A DNA stretch of 24,642 nt from an uncultured Mediterraneibacter sp. (GTDB lineage Bacteria; Bacillota; Clostridia; Lachnospirales; Lachnospiraceae), in NCBI RefSeq assembly GCF_934309415.1, contig NZ_CAKRDI010000039.1:1-24642 (forward strand). Reading direction: 5' to 3'. The notes under the pieces were generated by a model. The model was not told the origin of the DNA. It did no database searches and worked only from the letters and a program-made list of their open reading frames with translations. Every line of letters begins with the position of its first letter. Position 1 is the stretch's first letter. This document shows positions 1-7,739 of this stretch, piece by piece. The position numbers were made by a program, and so were the translations under genes.

Positions 1-53
1 AAATCAAATCATTAAGTCAAAATCTCCGACAGAATTTATCTTATAAACAGCAA

Positions 54-73
54 AAAGCTCCCGAAGGAGCTTT
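54..73 (-). terminator. Intrinsic terminator of tnpV
   Basis: Arms AAAGCTCC and GGAGCTTT close a four-base loop. Read on the minus strand the stem has a TTCG loop and runs into a T-rich tail (GGAGCTTTTTG). It lies just past the tnpV stop codon, so it most likely ends that transcript. Confidence 0.75.
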
Positions 74-80
74 CCACAAT

Positions 81-452
81 TTAAATATAGACCAATTCTT
101 TTAACACAATCTCTTCTGCCATATTACGAATACCATTTACCGCCCTGATCCATTCCATCTGATCACGAGCTTTCAATTCTTCCTTAATGCCCTGCCTCTC
201 CATCATCTGACGTACCAGAATAACCATTCTCTCCTGTGCTTCATCATCCACAAGATTCAGATGTTCCACCAGTCTGTCTTCCAACATATACAGTGAATAC
301 ATTGCCGGACGATGCTCTTTCAGATATGTTTTTCGCATCATTCCATATTTCCCATAATGCGGTTCTTCATCTGTACTGATAAGATTCGGATAGTAAATTC
401 CATCTGCGCCAAGTGTGTAGGTTCCACCCATTTTTTCAAATGTGCTTTTCAT
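81..452 (-). CDS. tnpV: Transposon-encoded protein TnpV
   Basis: This is a 123-residue protein recognised as TnpV, a small protein carried by many Clostridia mobile elements; its molecular role is not established. The N-terminal block FEKMGGTYTLGADGIYYPNL and the following GKYGMMRKTYLKEHRP block are characteristic, and the length is normal for the family, so the gene looks intact. The start is set by AAGGAGG eight bases upstream of the ATG. A good intrinsic terminator follows. No tnpX recombinase or other complete element gene is visible, and the sequence upstream is decayed. The simplest reading is a leftover at the edge of an old integrated element. Family assignment rests on sequence recognition only. 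Confidence 0.85.
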   Translation of the reverse strand: MKSTFEKMGGTYTLGADGIYYPNLISTDEEPHYGKYGMMRKTYLKEHRPAMYSLYMLEDRLVEHLNLVDDEAQERMVILVRQMMERQGIKEELKARDQMEWIRAVNGIRNMAEEIVLKELVYI

Positions 453-963
453 GTGTTATTCCTCCTTGAAATCAGCGATGTCCTTAGATCATCGCAAAAT
501 ATTTCAGGGCAGCCTTGATAGCATCTTCTTTCTCTTTCGGGCATTGTGGAACTCTTGCATTTTCTGATTTTGGAAGATTATAGTTTTCTCCTACTTCAAT
601 TCCACAGCTTCTTCTTTTGCCAGCACATGATTTTCATTGATCAGTGCCGAACCGATGCCGGTCTGTACCATCGGCACAATACAATCCTGTTCTTCTTCCA
701 TACCCCCCAGCCAGAACTGTGCCATCCGCGCGGTAACTGATGCAGGCTGACTTCTGGCAAAAGAAGCCAGCTGCTGATTTCTGAGAACTCCCAGCTTAAT
801 TCTCCGCTTTTTCCCGATTCCAAGCAAATGAACTGAAAAGAACAGTGTCTCCATCCTTCAGTCAAATTCTCAATCCTTTTATAACACGCATTCACCAAAT
901 CTCTATTCCTGTTGATCTGATTTTGTCCTGTATTTTTTCCTGTTTTAGAGTGTGTCTGCAGAC
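453..963 (-). other. Gene-poor decayed segment upstream of tnpV
   Basis: No confident gene lies in these roughly 510 bases. On the minus strand an open frame at 591-854 could encode 87 residues, but its ATG is directly abutted by GAAGG with no usable spacing. A second open stretch overlaps it in another frame and ends at a stop at 484-486, with a coding-like tail (ENARVPQCPKEKEDAIKAAL) yet no start. Coding-like segments that switch frame are what a decayed mobile-element gene looks like. I do not recognise the family. Confidence 0.4.
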
Positions 964-1584
964 TTACTCTTCTGTTTCTCCTTCCGACATATCCATATCC
1001 TGCAATACGCCTTTCGTCTGACGGATTACATTCGCCACCGCAGCCATATCTTTCGCCGGAAGATTCTCATTGCATTCAAGCCAGTAACGAACCAGTGAGA
1101 TCATGGCGCCTGCCATATATTCCAGGGCATATTTCCTGAGATAATCATTTTTCATCCCATCATCATCCATCATCTGATTCAGGTCTTTTTTCAGCTTCTT
1201 TCTAAGCTTGTACTCGAAAGAAGGATCTCCGTTCGGTCCCAGAATAACCACCAGATACTCCCTGTTTTCCATGCAGAATTCGAACCATTTCTCAACACTT
1301 TCTTCCCAGCTCTGCCGGTTTTCACCATTGATCTCGCCGGAATACTGTTCAAAATATTTTGCCATTCCTTCCTGCAGCTCTCTCTCGATCACTTCCAGAA
1401 TATCATAGACACTTTCAAAATACACATATACCGTACTTCTTGTCACACCCGCAAGATCCGCCACCTGACGCATACTGATCTTCTCCAGCGGATATTTGCT
1501 GTACAGTTTCATAAATACATCTTTGATGCGCTTTTTTGTGCGTTTCTGCTTCTCTTTATTCGGTCCTGTCTGCATGGGATTCAC
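964..1584 (-). CDS. TetR/AcrR family transcriptional regulator
   Basis: This 206-residue protein has a canonical TetR DNA-binding domain at about residues 14-60. Helix-turn-helix residues ISMRQVADLAGVTRSTVYVYF are followed by a mostly helical ligand-binding and dimerisation region. The length is normal. The start is supported by GAAGG eight bases upstream of the ATG. A possible -10 box (TATAAT, 1635-1640) lies about 50 bases upstream, so it probably has its own promoter. It sits downstream of the ACP-thiolase-DUF35 operon on the same strand with about 300 bases between. It is a plausible repressor of that operon or of itself, but no shared operator was found. The ligand is unknown. Confidence 0.9.
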   Translation of the reverse strand: MNPMQTGPNKEKQKRTKKRIKDVFMKLYSKYPLEKISMRQVADLAGVTRSTVYVYFESVYDILEVIERELQEGMAKYFEQYSGEINGENRQSWEESVEKWFEFCMENREYLVVILGPNGDPSFEYKLRKKLKKDLNQMMDDDGMKNDYLRKYALEYMAGAMISLVRYWLECNENLPAKDMAAVANVIRQTKGVLQDMDMSEGETEE

Positions 1585-1634
1585 CTTCTTTCATCAATAT
1601 AACTAAAATAACAGAAGTATTCATTTCGTCCTTT

Positions 1635-1640
1635 ATTATA
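1635..1640 (-). promoter_or_regulatory. Possible -10 element of the TetR gene
   Basis: A perfect TATAAT is read on the minus strand about 50 bases upstream of the TetR start. The hexamer 17 bases further upstream (TAGAAA) is a poor -35, so this is only a candidate. Confidence 0.4.
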
Positions 1641-1703
1641 TCTCAAACATTTCATTTTTTCTACCACATCCATTCCAATAGCATACGGTAAAAAAATGCC
1701 GTG

Positions 1704-1736
1704 GTTGCTGTTCACAGCATAGTTGCAAACAGTAAC
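1704..1736. promoter_or_regulatory. Inverted repeat upstream of the TetR gene
   Basis: Arms GTTGCTGTT (1704-1712) and AACAGTAAC (1728-1736) match at 8 of 9 positions around a 15-base centre. It lies about 60 bases upstream of the candidate TetR -10 box, between the end of the DUF35 gene and TetR. It could be a regulator site or a weak transcript-end hairpin; the sequence does not decide which. Confidence 0.3.
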
Positions 1737-1840
1737 GTATCTCGTCATTTTAAAATTGCCTCTGGCGATGGATGAGATACATTCAAGACAATTTCCATTT
1801 GTCTGTGGCCATCAACGAAATGCATTTCAATTATTATATA

Positions 1841-1871
1841 TGGCTGCTTACATCTCATCTGTAAACAGCCA
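1841..1871 (-). terminator. Hairpin after the DUF35 gene, possible terminator
   Basis: Arms TGGCTGCTTACA (1841-1852) and TGTAAACAGCCA (1860-1871) pair with one mismatch. The stem begins about ten bases after the DUF35 stop codon. On the minus strand it is followed by an AT-rich but not T-pure tract, so it is a weak terminator or a 3' stabilising hairpin for the ACP-thiolase-DUF35 transcript. Confidence 0.45.
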
Positions 1872-1881
1872 CCAATTTATT

Positions 1882-2298
1882 TTACTCATCCAGCTCAAAA
1901 AACAGAGTTGTATATCTTCCCATATCATAGAATACAGGTCTTACACGTACCGGGAGTTTATCTGTGATCTCACGTGCTTTTTTCTTGTTGATTCCAAGAA
2001 TAACTGCATTGATCGCCGGTCCGTCATCCAGCTGTACCTCGCCACATACATATTTCAGTCCACGGTCTTCCAGCTCGAGTCTGGCATTGAGCGCACCTGT
2101 AAAAACAAATGTCTTCAGCTCGCCTTTTCCACTCAGTGTAGTCCACTCTGTCGCATGATATCCGCAGGAATTGCAGGCGATGTGCGGTGGGAATTCAATT
2201 GCGCCACACTCTTTACATTTTCTTGCATAGATCACGCCGTCTTTCAATCCATTCCAGAATTTTTCAACAATATGTTCCATATCTTTTAACTGTTCCAT
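1882..2298 (-). CDS. DUF35-type Zn-ribbon/OB-fold protein (thiolase partner)
   Basis: This 138-residue protein has an N-terminal rubredoxin-like zinc ribbon with cysteines at about 28, 31, 42 and 45 (CKECG, CNSCG), then an OB-fold domain. That is the architecture of DUF35 acyl-CoA-associated proteins. In archaea, and in PhlB of diacetylphloroglucinol synthesis, such proteins form complexes with thiolase-like enzymes and help position the acyl-CoA. Its AAGGAGG ribosome binding site overlaps the TAA stop of the thiolase gene just upstream, which implies translational coupling and a stable thiolase complex. It is the last gene of the ACP-thiolase-DUF35 operon. Substrate unknown. Confidence 0.88.
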   Translation of the reverse strand: MEQLKDMEHIVEKFWNGLKDGVIYARKCKECGAIEFPPHIACNSCGYHATEWTTLSGKGELKTFVFTGALNARLELEDRGLKYVCGEVQLDDGPAINAVILGINKKKAREITDKLPVRVRPVFYDMGRYTTLFFELDE

Positions 2299-2310
2299 AA
2301 TTCTGCCTCC

Positions 2311-3600
2311 TTAAAAATCTGATCCAAGGATGATCGCACGCACGTTCTGTGCTCCGCCGAATCCTCTGAGGAATGTATGTTTTGGTGTCTTCTTAACCTG
2401 ACGCTCTCCGGCCTCACCACGCATCTGAATGACTGCCTCATAAACATCAGCCATACCAGATGCTCCAAATGCATGGCCATAAGAAGTACGTCCACCGTTT
2501 GTATTCATCGGTTTGTCTCCGTCATAAGCAATTCTTCCATCCAGTGCATATTTCCATCCTTCCCCTTTTGGAAGATATCCAACTTCCTCAGCTGCAAGGA
2601 ATGCAGAAGATCCGATAAAGTCATTTACATAGAGCAGGTCAATGTCATCCGGTGTCAGTCCTGTTACATCATAAACCTGACGGGCTGCTTCTGCTGTTGC
2701 CTTTTTCTCAAGATGAGGCACGATCGCATCCAGAACAGATGCTCCTACACCAAGTACTTCGATCGGTTTCTCATTGAACTGTTTTGCAATCTCTGTCGGA
2801 ACAACGATACAACATGCTGCACCATCTGCCACACAGGAGTCACTGGAAACACGAAGATACTGTGTCATCTTCGGGTTGTATGGAGATTTCATGTACTCCC
2901 ATACATCATCAAAGCCGGCCTCTTTTGCCATCTGATCAAATGTAGTTCTGCGGATTGCTCTTGGTGTCAGGGCAGCCGCACGGCGGAAATGGTAAGCCTG
3001 ATGATTCAGTACATCATCGATCACATCTGCAGAAAGATTATTTTCTTTTGCATAGTAGTTGATCCAGTCATCATGATTCATTCCAGGGCCGCCGCCAAGA
3101 TAACGTCCGTAAGCTCTGTCAAAAATAGAATCCAGATCCGGGAAAAGTACTTCTGTTGTAAGCGGTACTCTCATGTGATCCGGTGTATTTCCGTCCGGCA
3201 TTCCTGTTCCCATCTCACTGCATCCTGAAAGAACGATATCATAAGCTCCGCTGGCAACTGCCATCACTGCTTCCTCAAGGGCAATGTAACCTGTACAGCA
3301 TCCTTCTGAATGGGAAAGAGAACCTTTGCCTCTCATACCGAACCAGTCAGCCACCTGAACATTCGGTGTAATACAATTGTTCAGAACATGTGGGTTTGCA
3401 GAACCGTGGAAGAAGTACTGAACATCTCTTGGCTCTACATGAGCATCTGCCATTGCGTCAAGTGCTGCATATCCGAACAGCTCACCATTTGTAATTCCTT
3501 TATATTTGGGATCAGAAACTGCGTTCATAAACGGTGTTGCGCCAACACCTACGATGGATACGCTTCTGAGATTTTTTCCAAGTTTTACATTGTGTACCAT
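2311..3600 (-). CDS. Thiolase-family protein (SCP-x/archaeal type)
   Basis: This is a 429-residue thiolase-fold protein. The expected nucleophile is Cys101 in EGCCTGYIA, a thiolase C-x-S/T-G motif. A second motif YGHAFGASG holds His376. The C-terminal motif that in classical thiolases carries the second catalytic cysteine reads RGFGGAQN, with glycine at about 413, and the NEAF/HDAF-like position reads NDFIG. Proton transfer is therefore unlike degradative thiolases; the enzyme may be an acyltransferase or condensing enzyme rather than acetyl-CoA acetyltransferase. It is preceded 21 bases upstream by an ACP gene and followed 12 bases later by a DUF35 protein, as in PhlC-PhlB pairs. The start has GGAGG seven bases upstream. 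Reaction and substrate unknown. Confidence 0.87.
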   Translation of the reverse strand: MVHNVKLGKNLRSVSIVGVGATPFMNAVSDPKYKGITNGELFGYAALDAMADAHVEPRDVQYFFHGSANPHVLNNCITPNVQVADWFGMRGKGSLSHSEGCCTGYIALEEAVMAVASGAYDIVLSGCSEMGTGMPDGNTPDHMRVPLTTEVLFPDLDSIFDRAYGRYLGGGPGMNHDDWINYYAKENNLSADVIDDVLNHQAYHFRRAAALTPRAIRRTTFDQMAKEAGFDDVWEYMKSPYNPKMTQYLRVSSDSCVADGAACCIVVPTEIAKQFNEKPIEVLGVGASVLDAIVPHLEKKATAEAARQVYDVTGLTPDDIDLLYVNDFIGSSAFLAAEEVGYLPKGEGWKYALDGRIAYDGDKPMNTNGGRTSYGHAFGASGMADVYEAVIQMRGEAGERQVKKTPKHTFLRGFGGAQNVRAIILGSDF

Positions 3601-3621
3601 AATGCACCTCCGATTTTATTT

Positions 3622-3861
3622 TTACATTTCCTCAAGAATGTGATCTGCCAGATCTCCGATTGTCTTGTAGTTTCCAAATCTTGCAACCGGAATCATTACA
3701 TCGTACTCATTTTCAATGGATACGCTCATGGATACACGCTGCATGGAAGAAGCTCCAAGCTCCTCTGCAATATCTGTATCCTCATGAATATCTGCGGCAT
3801 CTACCTTGAATGCGATGGATGCAAACTCGATTAATTTGTTAATAATTTCTTCTCTGGACAT
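3622..3861 (-). CDS. Acyl carrier protein with SSM in place of DSL
   Basis: This 79-residue acidic helical protein fits an acyl carrier protein in length and pattern. The phosphopantetheine site lies in EELGASSMQRV: Ser39 aligns with the modified serine, while the usual preceding aspartate is Ser38 and the usual leucine is Met40. Family ACPs nearly always keep the aspartate, so this is probably a specialised pathway ACP, not the housekeeping one. No fatty-acid synthesis genes are adjacent. It is the first gene of a three-gene operon with a thiolase and a DUF35 protein. GAGGAGG precedes the ATG by eight bases and a strong promoter lies about 50 bases upstream. Confidence 0.85.
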   Translation of the reverse strand: MSREEIINKLIEFASIAFKVDAADIHEDTDIAEELGASSMQRVSMSVSIENEYDVMIPVARFGNYKTIGDLADHILEEM

Positions 3862-3906
3862 AGTAATTTCCTCCTCTGAAAATCTCTTATTTTTTCAACT
3901 GAGTTC

Positions 3907-3935
3907 ATTATAAGCGCATGATTTCTGAGGTTCAA
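3907..3935 (-). promoter_or_regulatory. Sigma-A promoter of the ACP-thiolase-DUF35 operon
   Basis: On the minus strand TTGAAC (3930-3935) and a perfect TATAAT (3907-3912) are separated by exactly 17 bases, about 46 bases upstream of the ACP start. This is a near-consensus housekeeping promoter. The rest of the gap up to 4092 holds no gene that I can see. Confidence 0.75.
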
Positions 3936-4092
3936 TTCCTGATTTTAATAATCGGACACATGTGACTGATTTGTACATTTCTCCTTGAAAATATAATGCA
4001 AAACGCATCATCAGCACACTTTTAAGCTGTGTCTGAAAGTCATCCCTGCCACAAATAAAATTCAACCGTTATTTTTACAGCCATAATATTTC

Positions 4093-4172
4093 AATCTCTG
4101 CTAAAACAGATTTTAATGTATGTTTCCACCAAAATCTCTGCTAAAACAGATTTTAATGTATGTTTCCACCAA
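4093..4172. repeat. Perfect 40-bp tandem duplication
   Basis: Positions 4093-4132 and 4133-4172 are identical over 40 bases with no spacer. Each unit starts AATCTCTGCTAAAACAGATT, which is itself a loose palindrome, and ends TGTTTCCACCAA. It lies between the ACP operon promoter and the terminator of the diguanylate cyclase gene. It may be a recent replication-slippage duplication or two copies of a binding site. Confidence 0.9.
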
Positions 4173-4183
4173 TGAAAGATTTT

Positions 4184-4231
4184 AAAAAAAGAGCAACCGG
4201 ATTGAAACAGTTCCAATCCGGCTGCTCTTTT
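4184..4231 (-). terminator. Intrinsic terminator after the diguanylate cyclase gene
   Basis: Arms AGAGCA-A-CCGGATTG (4190-4204) and CAATCCGG-C-TGCTCT (4214-4228) pair with a single A/C mismatch. An A-run lies on one side and a T-run on the other, so it could work in both directions. The minus-strand T-run is longer. It lies about 130 bases past the GGDEF stop codon. Confidence 0.85.
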
Positions 4232-4359
4232 CTGAAACTGTTTAAAACCCATTCATACAGTTGAACATTTTTAAATAGTCTCAAAGTTTAAAATTTCCCT
4301 AAATTTTATCTCTTACACTCAACTTCCACATACCTGCATATTTCATTTTGCAGTATATT

Positions 4360-5706
4360 TTAATAGAATTCGTATCCGTTACGTCCATTCTCTTTGACCT
4401 TATACAGTGCCTGATCCGCATCCTTGAAGATACTTTCTCCCGGATTCTCACGGTCAGAAAATGCAATACCGACACTCAGTGTCACTGGCGGAACGCCTTC
4501 TTCCTGAGGGTGTGCCAATACTTCACCTACTGCCTTAAGCTTGTCTTCGATCGTGTATTTCAGATCACTGGTCATCTCTACCATAACGATCGCAAATTCA
4601 TCTCCACCGATACGACAGACATAGTCAATGCTGCGAAATGCCGTCTTCAGCGAACTGGTAACGCTCTTGAGGATAATATCTCCCACTGCATGTCCATAAG
4701 TATCGTTGACAGATTTGAAAATATCCACGTCGATCAGAATCAATGCAAACGGACTGTCACCCGTCTCATAGATATGCAGAACTCTTTCAAAAGAGCCTCT
4801 GTTCAGCGTATCTGTCAGCGCATCATGCTCTGCCTGATGGCGGATCAGTCTCTGTGTCTCCTGGTTCTCCTGATACATCTGATTATAGGTCTCGGCGAGA
4901 TTCTGCAGTTCTGCCGCTCCGATCACCGGAAAGATCTCTCCACGAGTAATACTCTCGTTATAACTGAGCAGCGGTCTTACAATCAACTTCTGCATCATCA
5001 CACACATACTGACAATCAGTACTGCCAGAATTCCAATTCCAATCTCAAGTTTTCGGAACATATCAGTAAAGATGGTGGTTGCTCTTGCCTGTCTGTTCTT
5101 TGTCTTTTCAAGCAGTGCATCCATTCCATTCGTGATATTTTCTTCAATTTCAGCCTTTGCAGTTTCATACCGTTCATCACTGACCATTTCCTGCGCTTTG
5201 GCAATCTTTTCTGCATTAGAAAGATTTCTGTCTTTCCCTGAGAGTGGACACATCTGAATCTCTTCCGGCCAGTCTTCCTTTGTGATACTTGTAGCTTCAA
5301 TTCTCAGTCTCATGGCATAATATTCTGTCTCCATGAGTGCTTTTGAATCCGTCAGTGCTGTCTGAAGTGATTCAACGACACTGCTGCCTTTAAAATATTC
5401 TGATAAATCTTTCACCGCATTTTCACGACGCTTCGTAACTTCAACTTCTTCGATATACTGATCCAGATATCTTTCTTCTCCGGTCATCACATAAAGCCGT
5501 ACCTGCTCTGTCAGATAATCGGATCCTTCCTGCAGCTGCTCTGCTGCCTTCTCACATTCTATATACTGTTCCGTCGTATTTTTCAGTACGTAAAATTCCT
5601 TATTTCCCATCCCGGAGATAGCGATATACAGAATCACCACAATTGCTGTAATTGCCGTACACCATGCGCTTACCCTTTTAATCCTGATCTTGCGCTTCCG
5701 TTTCAT
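4360..5706 (-). CDS. Membrane-bound GGDEF diguanylate cyclase
   Basis: This 448-residue protein would make cyclic di-GMP from two GTP. It has a membrane segment at about residues 13-31, a helical extracytoplasmic sensor region (about 35-215), a second membrane segment at about 225-245, a short HAMP-like or coiled linker, and a C-terminal GGDEF domain (about 290-448). The active-site motif RIGGDEF is intact (367-371), and RSID lies five residues upstream (358-361), matching the RxxD inhibitory site, so product feedback is expected. NDTYGHAVGD is also canonical. The sensor looks like a four-helix-bundle type; its ligand is unknown. AAGGA lies eight bases before the ATG. It is a single-gene unit with its own terminator and no evident link to neighbouring pathways. 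Confidence 0.92.
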   Translation of the reverse strand: MKRKRKIRIKRVSAWCTAITAIVVILYIAISGMGNKEFYVLKNTTEQYIECEKAAEQLQEGSDYLTEQVRLYVMTGEERYLDQYIEEVEVTKRRENAVKDLSEYFKGSSVVESLQTALTDSKALMETEYYAMRLRIEATSITKEDWPEEIQMCPLSGKDRNLSNAEKIAKAQEMVSDERYETAKAEIEENITNGMDALLEKTKNRQARATTIFTDMFRKLEIGIGILAVLIVSMCVMMQKLIVRPLLSYNESITRGEIFPVIGAAELQNLAETYNQMYQENQETQRLIRHQAEHDALTDTLNRGSFERVLHIYETGDSPFALILIDVDIFKSVNDTYGHAVGDIILKSVTSSLKTAFRSIDYVCRIGGDEFAIVMVEMTSDLKYTIEDKLKAVGEVLAHPQEEGVPPVTLSVGIAFSDRENPGESIFKDADQALYKVKENGRNGYEFY

Positions 5707-6214
5707 GTGATTGTTCCTTCTTTCCTGCTCATTCCTGAAACGTATGAAGATTCAAATCACGGTTCAAACCACTCTATCGATTCTTGCGGCACGTTCCTGA
5801 AATTACACATTATTTTCCTCGAGCGAGTCTGAAAAATGGTTCCTGTAAGATATATGTCACAACTTATGTAGAATTCTGTCTGAATGAGAGCGGCGCAACG
5901 GGCTGCGTCAACCAAATGAAGGTAACTATACCACAAAGTCGGATATACAGATTGCATGAATGATTTTTCAAATACACTCTGGATTTTTAGTCACAATGTA
6001 TATTTTAACAAAGAATTACTGATTTCACAACTGTTTTAATAACTCATATGTCAAATGTCAAACAAATTAAAATACAGTTACTGCTCACGAGATACGTTCC
6101 GAATCCAAATCCACGATCTACAGCACCGTAAATCCCTGACTCTTTCTCTTTTTAAAATCCAGAAAACAAATCTATCATCATAATAACGAATTATTTTCTA
6201 AATAGGACTTCACA
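5707..6214. other. Non-coding interval, possible dispersed repeat
   Basis: About 500 bases between the esterase and the diguanylate cyclase hold no convincing gene. A minus-strand open frame at 5757-5957 has no ribosome binding site, and I treat it as non-coding. The part at about 5825-5960 shares blocks with 13915-13985 on the same strand: one near AATCTRTATRTCC and one near TTTTCAGAC followed by a GCTC-type end, in the same order but with different spacing. That suggests two members of an interspersed repeat family. No clear esterase terminator was found. Confidence 0.4.
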
Positions 6215-7567
6215 TCATTCAAACACTTTCACATAAGGATTTTCTTTTGTATAACTCTCCCACATCTTTTCCACATCCTGCCCTGCATCGCTCTTGTTTG
6301 GATTACCTGTCTTCATGAAGTTCGTCCAGTAAGTCACCATTTCCTCACTCAGTTGAAAGTCCTGCTCTGTCATCGGTCTCCAGCATCTTCCAAGTGTTCC
6401 AAATGTATACCAGAGTTCTGAAGAATGAAAAGCTCCCCAGTCATCTCCCGGAAGTTCATGTGCGAAGTGATACAGGTACGCCGGTTTTTCTCGCTCCTCG
6501 CATTTTTCTCCCCATCGCTTACACTCTTCCATCAGGATTCCTGTCTTTCCCTCCTGTACCTCTTTCCGGCTTGCACCAAGATCATCTGTCACAACACCGC
6601 ACAGGTACAGAATATCCTTCATTCCATTTTTCTTCCATACCTCTTTTACTGTCTCATCCAGTACATAGCCATCTGCATTTGGCACAAGTGAAAGTCCTTT
6701 GCCCGATTTCCATAATTCATCATTGAGTTTTCTTTCAACCTGGAAAATCTCTTCCGCAGACATGGCACGAAGTTCTTCCAGCGATGTTTTTCCGGATAAT
6801 GTTACAAACTGCTCCCCGATCTCCTCTTCTTCTTTTAAAGTCGGAGTCAGCAGGATGTCTTCCTCACAGCTGATTCCGCTCTGAAGAATCGCTTTGGAAA
6901 TCAGGTTTCCTGTCAGTTTACTGGAGCAGAGAACCTGCGTACTCATGCTTCCCGCTGACTGACCAAATACTGAAATATTTTCCTTATCTCCACCGAAACT
7001 TTCGATATTTTCTTCCACCCACTTCAAAGCTGCGATCTGATCCAGGATTCCATAATTTCCTGAAACCTGTCTTTCATTTTCGGCATCCAGCCATGGATGT
7101 GCGAAGAATCCGAAGATATTGACACGATAATTGACTGTTACAAGGATCACACCTTTTTGGCAGTATGCTTCCCCGTCAAATTCCAGCTCACTGCTGTAGC
7201 CTCCGCCAAATCCACCACCATGGATCCAGAATGCAACCGGAAGTTTCTCCCCTTCCTCATGCTCCGGAACCCAGATGTTCAGATACAGACAGTCTTCTCC
7301 CATGCCCGGAACAAACTCCGGATTGTTATAGAACTCCTTATGAAATCTTCCCATGAATGGATGCTCTGCCTGCGGCAGTTCCTGCATGCACATATTCCGG
7401 AATGTATCTGCTTTATAAGTTCCTTCCCATGGATCCATTTCCACCGGTGCTTTCCAGCGCAGTTCTCCTGCCGGTGCTTTTGCATACGGAACTCCTTTAA
7501 ATACAACGTATCCATTTTGTTTTATGCCTTCTATTGTTCCTTTTGTCGTTTTCACTACACAGTTCAT
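6215..7567 (-). CDS. Type-B carboxylesterase family protein
   Basis: This alpha/beta-hydrolase (450 residues from the chosen start) hydrolyses carboxylic esters. Counting from the first in-frame ATG at 7576, the oxyanion-hole motif HGGGF is at 119-123, the EDCLYLN family motif at 94-100, the nucleophile elbow GQSAG has Ser207, the likely acid is Asp331/332 (GVVTDD), and the catalytic His is about 384 (GAFHSSEL). Acid and His are about 52 residues apart, roughly half the usual distance, so it is a compact member. GGAGG lies two bases from the first ATG but 11 from the second (7567), which I prefer. No signal peptide, so it is cytoplasmic. It follows the sugar ABC importer by about 160 bases; a plausible role is removing acyl groups from imported glycosides (inference). 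Confidence 0.88.
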   Translation of the reverse strand: MNCVVKTTKGTIEGIKQNGYVVFKGVPYAKAPAGELRWKAPVEMDPWEGTYKADTFRNMCMQELPQAEHPFMGRFHKEFYNNPEFVPGMGEDCLYLNIWVPEHEEGEKLPVAFWIHGGGFGGGYSSELEFDGEAYCQKGVILVTVNYRVNIFGFFAHPWLDAENERQVSGNYGILDQIAALKWVEENIESFGGDKENISVFGQSAGSMSTQVLCSSKLTGNLISKAILQSGISCEEDILLTPTLKEEEEIGEQFVTLSGKTSLEELRAMSAEEIFQVERKLNDELWKSGKGLSLVPNADGYVLDETVKEVWKKNGMKDILYLCGVVTDDLGASRKEVQEGKTGILMEECKRWGEKCEEREKPAYLYHFAHELPGDDWGAFHSSELWYTFGTLGRCWRPMTEQDFQLSEEMVTYWTNFMKTGNPNKSDAGQDVEKMWESYTKENPYVKVFE

Positions 7568-7739
7568 AATTTTCATATCCTCCGGACTTTTATTGTTGTT
7601 TTTTCTATAGTTAATTTTTTATTTTCAATAAAAATGTTGCAATAATGAAACAGCTCTGCAAAACATAACCTCACCTACGTTTCACAAAGCCGTCTCAAAC
7701 AAGCGCCAAAACAATTTTAATGTCTGATTTTTTAATCTT

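Noticed and set aside
954..963. GTCTGCAGAC palindrome as the TetR gene terminator
   Set aside because: It has no loop and is not followed by a T-run on the minus strand.
1723..2289. 188-codon plus-strand open frame
   Set aside because: It lies antisense over the well-supported DUF35 gene, has no ribosome binding site and is rich in Cys, Ser and Phe as expected for a shadow frame.
2377..3228. 283-codon plus-strand open frame
   Set aside because: It is antisense to the thiolase gene and has shadow-like composition.
4093..4172. CRISPR array suggested by two 40-base repeats
   Set aside because: There are only two copies, directly abutting with no spacer, and no cas genes nearby.
4348..5241. 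297-codon plus-strand open frame
   Set aside because: It is antisense to the diguanylate cyclase, whose GGDEF motifs are unambiguous.
5757..5957. 66-codon minus-strand open frame as a gene
   Set aside because: No ribosome binding site, and the segment overlaps a repeat-like stretch seen also near 13950.
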